Assembly: GCA_002432555.1 (NCBI GenBank)
Contig: DJFO01000211.1
Location: 6,196 to 15,216, forward strand
DNA: 9,021 bases
Reading direction: 5' to 3'
From: Marinagarivorans sp. UBA5870
Lineage (GTDB): Bacteria; Pseudomonadota; Gammaproteobacteria; Pseudomonadales; Cellvibrionaceae
Shown: positions 6,133-9,021 of the stretch, piece by piece
How positions within the stretch are numbered: the first letter of the stretch is position 1
How the letters are laid out: every line of letters starts with the position of its first letter
Notes under the pieces: generated by a model
The model's database searches: none
Told to the model about the DNA's origin: nothing
The model's input: the letters and a program-made list of their open reading frames with translations, nothing else
Position numbers and translations under genes: made by a program

Positions 6133-6567
6133 ATGTCCGCAAAAACGACTTTGATGGGTGTGGGTCTTGGGGCCTACTTACTCAGCAGCATTGGCTGCGG
6201 CGTACTTCTGTATCCGGAGCGCCAGGGGCAAAAAAGCGGCCGCATCGATCCGGTGGTTGCCCTGCTCGACGGCATAGGGCTCTTGCTGTGGATCATTCCC
6301 GGTCTGGTCGCGTTTGCGATCGACTTTCATCAGGGCACCATCTACTTCCCCGGCGGCCTCTCTGACAGCGGTAGTGAAAACGGCCTGCGCGCGGTAAAAG
6401 TGACCGGCCCCATGACGGAGGAAAATATCGAAGCGACTTTGCGCCGGGAATTGGGGCGCGAGGTGGACATTACGGCGGCGAATGTTCAGGCGATCCGCAT
6501 ACAACAAGACCAACTGCAACTGCTGCAGGGTTTCGCGGGGGCCGGGAGCGACACGATCCGACTCTAG
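6133..6567 (+). CDS. Small putative lipoprotein with one membrane-spanning segment
   Basis: The product has 144 residues. The start at 6133 is set by a perfect AGGAGG at 6119-6124, eight bases upstream. The N-terminus (MSAKTTLMGVGLGAYLLSSI, then GC) looks like a lipoprotein signal with C22 as the lipidated residue, although Ser at -3 is not the usual Leu. After it come YPERQGQKSGRIDPVVALLD and a hydrophobic stretch (47-66, GLLLWIIPGLVAFAID) followed by GTIYFPGG. From memory this pattern occurs in small Pseudomonas-type envelope lipoproteins, sometimes misannotated as polyribonucleotide nucleotidyltransferase. Residues 85-130 look like a small alpha/beta region. The gene may be cotranscribed with the VanZ-like gene 52 bases upstream. 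Function unknown. Confidence 0.75.
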   Translation: MSAKTTLMGVGLGAYLLSSIGCGVLLYPERQGQKSGRIDPVVALLDGIGLLLWIIPGLVAFAIDFHQGTIYFPGGLSDSGSENGLRAVKVTGPMTEENIEATLRRELGREVDITAANVQAIRIQQDQLQLLQGFAGAGSDTIRL

Positions 6568-6627
6568 ATAACGCCCTAATAAAACCCGATAAACCCTTAG
6601 TAAACTTCGGCCGGTAAACCGAACCCA

Positions 6628-6645
6628 CCCGCGCTAGGGCGCGGG
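6628..6645 (-). terminator. GC-rich hairpin at the smpB stop codon, possible weak terminator
   Basis: CCCGCGC and GCGCGGG form perfect arms around TAGG, and the stem can extend to CCAC/GTGG with one bulge. It covers the last smpB codons and its stop (6634-6636). Only short T runs follow on the minus strand, so any termination would be weak. A second hairpin, TTCGG/CCGAA, lies at 6606-6623. Together they lie between the convergent lipoprotein gene and smpB. Confidence 0.4.
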
Positions 6646-7116
6646 GTGGCTCATGGCTCGCTGTTTCTCCCGGTTCCAATCCCGGTCTTTCTCGGTATCT
6701 CGCTTGTCGTGCTGCTTTTTGCCTTTCGCAAGGGCGATCTCGCATTTCACCAGATGATTTTTCCAGTAGAGAGCGGTAGCCACCACCGTATAACCTTTTT
6801 GCTCCACAGCCTCGCGCAGCTCGCGGAGCTGCCGATGCTTGAGCAGAAGCTTGCGAGTGCGTGTGGGATCGCTGACGAAGTGGGTGGAGACGGTGGCCAA
6901 GGGCTGGATTTGCGAACCGAGGAGCCAGGCCTCCCCATCCTTGAAAATCACATAGCTGTCGGTCAGTTGACCTTTGCCAGCGCGCAGGCTTTTAACTTCC
7001 CAGCCGGCCAGGACTATACCCGCCTCAAAGCGTTCTTCGATAAAGAAGTCAAACTTGGCGCGCTTGTTCAGAGCAATTGTGCTGCTCTGTGAAGAATTTT
7101 TGTTTTTCGTCGACAT
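6634..7116 (-). CDS. smpB: SsrA-binding protein SmpB
   Basis: The product has 160 residues, the normal length. SmpB binds the tRNA-like domain of tmRNA and is required for trans-translation; its C-terminal tail enters the empty mRNA channel of the stalled ribosome. Conserved blocks are [20 protein letters not shown] (14-33), [11 protein letters not shown] (38-48), DSYV (53-56), [10 protein letters not shown] (83-92) and KGKKQHDKR (131-139), with a basic tail to residue 160. The start at 7116 matches the E. coli protein. There is no Shine-Dalgarno sequence before it, and a TATAAT lies only nine bases upstream, so the message may be nearly leaderless. Its RNA partner ssrA is in the same window, separated by two plus-strand genes. 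Confidence 0.97.
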   Translation of the reverse strand: MSTKNKNSSQSSTIALNKRAKFDFFIEERFEAGIVLAGWEVKSLRAGKGQLTDSYVIFKDGEAWLLGSQIQPLATVSTHFVSDPTRTRKLLLKHRQLRELREAVEQKGYTVVATALYWKNHLVKCEIALAKGKKQHDKRDTEKDRDWNREKQRAMSHPAP

Positions 7117-7120
7117 AGGG

Positions 7121-7145
7121 CGCGCATTATAAAGATAATCGCGCG
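7121..7145. promoter_or_regulatory. smpB promoter -10 (TATAAT) inside an imperfect inverted repeat
   Basis: On the minus strand a perfect TATAAT occupies 7131-7126, with the smpB ATG at 7116. CGCGCATTAT (7121-7130) and ATAATCGCGCG (7135-7145) form an inverted repeat with one bulged base around AAAG. A -35 match is poor (CTGGCG at 17 bases spacing). Transcription would start within a few bases of the ATG. Confidence 0.45.
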
Positions 7146-7163
7146 TTTCGCCAGCGGTGGGCT

Positions 7164-7382
7164 TTGGGCGAAAGGAAAAATAGGCGCTACAATGCGCGGC
7201 ATTTTGCCACCAGCCAGGTGCTTCACCACTGCCTCAGGCAGTGGTCCTGTGTGCCGCCTTGGGCTCTGGTGGACCGGCCGGTAACGGCCAATGATATTCA
7301 AGCGATGATTTTTAAGCAGATAGAGGCGGCTTTGATCCGGTGCCGGCACCCGTCACGATCAGCGCCCCGACGGATAGTGGGA
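7164..7382 (+). promoter_or_regulatory. ratA upstream region with candidate promoter and a 21-base palindrome
   Basis: This stretch between smpB and ratA has no gene of its own; the ratA frame is open back to 7164, but the extension (arginine/proline-rich) does not resemble RatA. A candidate promoter is TTGGGC (7164-7169), 18 bases, TACAAT (7188-7193), which would give a leader of about 180 bases. Within it ACCACTGCCT (7225-7234) and AGGCAGTGGT (7236-7245) form a perfect palindrome around one base. Further GC-rich inverted sequences occur near 7276-7290 (CCGGCCGGTAACGGCC) and 7339-7347 (GTGCCGGCAC). The role of the leader is unknown. Confidence 0.4.
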
Positions 7383-7826
7383 ATGACAAAAAGAATTGAA
7401 TGCAGCGCCCTGGTACCTTACCAGCCGCAACAAATGTTCGACCTGGTCAACGATATCGAGACTTATCCCCATTACATGAGCGGCTGCCGCGGCGCGGCCG
7501 TGCTCGAGCGCGGGCCGGACTGGGTGACGGCACGTCTCGACCTGGAAAAGGCCGGGCTGCGTCAAAGCTTCACCACGCGCAACCAATTGCACGTCCCCTC
7601 CTCCATCGCCATGGAGTTGGTCACCGGGCCGTTCCGATTTTTTCGCGGCCGGTGGGAGTTTCGACCCATGGCCAACGAAAGCTGCCAGGTGTTCTTCCGC
7701 CTCGAATATGAGTTCTCCAACTTTTTGCTTGGCCTGGCGGCGGGGCAGATTATGAATCAGCTGATCAATGAACAGGTGGACGCCGTCTGCCGGCGCGCCC
7801 AGGTCATTTACGGCAAGCGGTCTTGA
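7383..7826 (+). CDS. ratA: RatA / Coq10-like START-domain protein
   Basis: The product has 147 residues, starting MTKRIECSALVPYQPQQMFD at 7383, which matches the N-terminus of RatA (YfjG) family members; a longer start at 7164 is unlikely. The family has a START-type lipid-binding fold related to mitochondrial Coq10, which helps ubiquinone function. In E. coli RatA was reported to interfere with 70S ribosome assembly, so the role is debated. Family marks are VPYQ, MFDLVNDIETYPHYM (18-32), RGRWEFRP (88-95) and the long C-terminal helix (about 115-142). It is the first gene of a pair with rnfH, ten bases downstream. The ribosome site is weak (GTGGGA). Confidence 0.92.
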   Translation: MTKRIECSALVPYQPQQMFDLVNDIETYPHYMSGCRGAAVLERGPDWVTARLDLEKAGLRQSFTTRNQLHVPSSIAMELVTGPFRFFRGRWEFRPMANESCQVFFRLEYEFSNFLLGLAAGQIMNQLINEQVDAVCRRAQVIYGKRS

Positions 7827-7836
7827 GGGGTACAGA

Positions 7837-8166
7837 ATGAGCGACAAGCCCACAGTAGCGGTGGAAGTGGTTTACGCGCTCCCGCACCGCCAAAAAATCA
7901 TTGCGCTACAGGTGGCAGCCGGCACCACGGCCTATCAGGCGGCGGTGCAGTCGGGCATTGCGGAGTTTTTTCCGGAACTGGATCTCGAAAGTGCACCCAT
8001 GGGAATTTTTGGCCAGACGCTCGGCACCAAGGGACTGGCACCGGCGCGCCAGTACGAACTGCAGGCAGGGGACCGGGTTGAAATCTATCGTCCGCTCATC
8101 TCCGACCCGAAGGAAACGCGCCGCAAGCGCGCCACTAAAACGGCCGGCGGGGAGACCGAGGCCTAA
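7837..8166 (+). CDS. rnfH: RnfH family protein (UPF0125), ubiquitin-like fold
   Basis: The product has 109 residues from ATG 7837, with GAGGGG at 7825-7830 as ribosome site; that site overlaps the ratA stop region, so the two genes are translationally close. The family has a beta-grasp (ubiquitin-like) fold, is named from linkage to the rnf electron-transport genes in some bacteria, and its function is not settled. Recognisable blocks are VAVEVVYALPHRQ (7-19), GTTAYQAAVQSGI (29-41), GIFGQ (56-60) and the near-invariant AGDRVEIYRPLISDPKETRRKRA (77-99). The TAA overlaps the bamE stop on the other strand. Confidence 0.95.
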   Translation: MSDKPTVAVEVVYALPHRQKIIALQVAAGTTAYQAAVQSGIAEFFPELDLESAPMGIFGQTLGTKGLAPARQYELQAGDRVEIYRPLISDPKETRRKRATKTAGGETEA

Positions 8167-8567
8167 CCTTCGGTCTTTTCCGCGTCTTCTATGTAGTTAT
8201 CGTCCACTGGCTTCTCCGTGTTGGGTTCGTAATCGCCCTCATAGCGCACCAGCTTATCGTCCGCAAAATACAGCGTGAAGCGGCGGTTGCGCAGGGTTTC
8301 ATCCCCTTTGCGCAGTTGGTAAATGTAGTCCCAGCGATTCTCATGAAAGGCATCGTTCAGCAGCGGCGAACCCATCACAAACTGCACCTGGCGTTTGCTC
8401 ATGCCGACTTTCAATTGGTCGACTTTTTTCTGGTCAATGATGTTGCCCTGCTGCACGGCGATCCGGTAAACGCCGGGGAATTTTAAATAAGAACAACCAT
8501 TTAAACCCACTCCGCCGGCAGCGGTCAGCACCGCGCAAAGGAGCAGCTGAGTGATTTTTTTTTGCAT
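8163..8567 (-). CDS. bamE: Outer membrane protein assembly factor BamE (SmpA lipoprotein)
   Basis: The product has 134 residues. BamE is a lipoprotein subunit of the BAM complex that inserts beta-barrel proteins into the outer membrane; it binds BamD. The N-terminus is a lipoprotein signal with lipobox LNGC and C25 as the lipidated cysteine, followed by YLKFPGVYRIAVQQGNIID. The SmpA/OmlA core shows QLKVGMSKRQVQFVMGSPLL (51-70), then NRWDYIYQLRKG (77-88) and FTLYFADDKLVRYEGD. The tail is acidic. Its own promoter lies at 8599-8626. It is convergent with rnfH and divergent from fur. Confidence 0.96.
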   Translation of the reverse strand: MQKKITQLLLCAVLTAAGGVGLNGCSYLKFPGVYRIAVQQGNIIDQKKVDQLKVGMSKRQVQFVMGSPLLNDAFHENRWDYIYQLRKGDETLRNRRFTLYFADDKLVRYEGDYEPNTEKPVDDNYIEDAEKTEG

Positions 8568-8598
8568 GTCGGGGTTCCAGAATCGGATGCGGGGGGGG

Positions 8599-8626
8599 AT
8601 AATACCCCATCCTGGAGGAACGGCAA
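8599..8626 (-). promoter_or_regulatory. Candidate sigma-70 promoter of bamE
   Basis: On the minus strand TTGCCG (8626-8621) and TATTAT (8604-8599) are 16 bases apart, matching consensus at 4 of 6 and 5 of 6. The -10 is flanked by GGGG and a run of eight C residues. Transcription would begin about 25 bases before the ATG at 8567. The rest of the 142-base bamE-fur gap shows no clear Fur box and no convincing fur promoter by eye. Confidence 0.5.
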
Positions 8627-8709
8627 ACGCCCTCTATCCATGCCTCGGGTTAGCCCAACCCCGGCACAACCTTCAGGGTTACAAATCGACTGCGCCGGAG
8701 AGACCCCCC

Positions 8710-9021
8710 ATGACCGAAAACCAAGAGCTGCGCAAAGCGGGCCTCAAAGTCACCTTGCCGCGCGTCAAGATTCTGCAGTTCTTGGAACAGTCCAAGGAGC
8801 GCCACCTGAGCGCTGAGGAAGTCTATAAGGCATTGTTGGATTCCGGCGAAGACGTCGGTCTTGCGACGGTCTACCGGGTGCTGACCCAGTTCGAGCAGGC
8901 AGGCCTGGTCGAGCGCCACAATTTTGATGGCGGCCACTCGGTTTTTGAATTGGACAGCGGCAAGCACCACGACCACCTGGTCTGCGTGGTGTGCGGCCGC
9001 GTCGAAGAGTTCTACGACGCC
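8710..9021 (+). CDS. fur: Ferric uptake regulator Fur, 3' end beyond the window
   Basis: The first 104 codons are present and open to the edge; the family is about 135-150 residues. Fur represses iron-uptake genes when bound to Fe(II). The sequence follows E. coli Fur closely: KAGLKVTLPRVKIL (9-22), winged-helix recognition region GLATVYRVLTQFEQAGLV (50-67), RHNFDGGHSVFEL (69-81), metal-binding HHDHL (86-90) and the structural-zinc pair C92-x2-C95. A GGAGAGA at 8697-8703 sits six bases before the ATG. It is divergent from bamE, as is common in gammaproteobacteria. Confidence 0.97.
   Translation, partial: MTENQELRKAGLKVTLPRVKILQFLEQSKERHLSAEEVYKALLDSGEDVGLATVYRVLTQFEQAGLVERHNFDGGHSVFELDSGKHHDHLVCVVCGRVEEFYDA

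Noticed and set aside
7164..7382. N-terminal extension of RatA from 7164
   Set aside because: The 73 added residues are proline/arginine-rich and unlike RatA; the protein starting MTKRIECSALV at 7383 has the family length and start.
8568..8709. Fur box (autoregulation) in front of fur
   Set aside because: GGGATAATACCCC at 8594-8608 has only a GATAAT core and no second or third hexamer; it is better explained as the bamE -10 on the other strand.
8650..8976. Minus-strand frame of 108 codons opposite fur
   Set aside because: It is antisense to a clear Fur sequence.

Overview
The window reads as gammaproteobacterial chromosome. The right half carries the block smpB / ratA-rnfH / bamE / fur next to ssrA (tmRNA), an arrangement common in Gammaproteobacteria. 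The tmRNA tag reads ANDDSYALAA, close to the Pseudomonas-type tag. I cannot name the genus; a marine or Cellvibrionales/Pseudomonadales-like organism is a guess.

Layout. Positions 1-4202 (all minus strand) are accessory. They hold most of a type I restriction subunit gene (hsdR, 885 codons in the window, C-terminus off the left edge) and, upstream of it, a 495-residue bacterial enhancer-binding protein with an N-terminal CARF-like sensor domain, a sigma-54-activating AAA+ domain and a C-terminal Fis-type HTH. The 59-base gap between them contains a well-spaced sigma-54 promoter (TGGCACG-N4-TAGC) pointing at hsdR and ending about 30 bases before its ATG. The simplest reading is a ligand-gated restriction system: the CARF-like domain senses a small molecule (possibly a nucleotide or RNA end), and the AAA+ domain then switches on hsdR, with hsdM and hsdS presumably beyond the left edge. 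This is the most interesting content of the window.

Positions 4203-4677 have no credible gene. They hold a palindrome in front of the activator, diverged repeat units, an inverted copy of the tmRNA 3' end, and the ssrA terminator. ssrA occupies 4678-5035 (minus). The 3' end of ssrA is a classic integration site, so the restriction module may be one end of a genomic island, but no integrase is in view.

Positions 5036-9021 look like core genome with visibly higher GC. In order they hold the ssrA promoter, a VanZ-like membrane protein with a beta-rich C-terminal domain, a small putative lipoprotein, smpB (minus), a ratA leader region, ratA-rnfH (plus, a two-gene operon), bamE (minus, its stop codon overlapping that of rnfH), and the first 104 codons of fur (plus). 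tmRNA and SmpB act together in trans-translation. RatA, RnfH, BamE and Fur act in separate housekeeping processes and are neighbours by conserved order.
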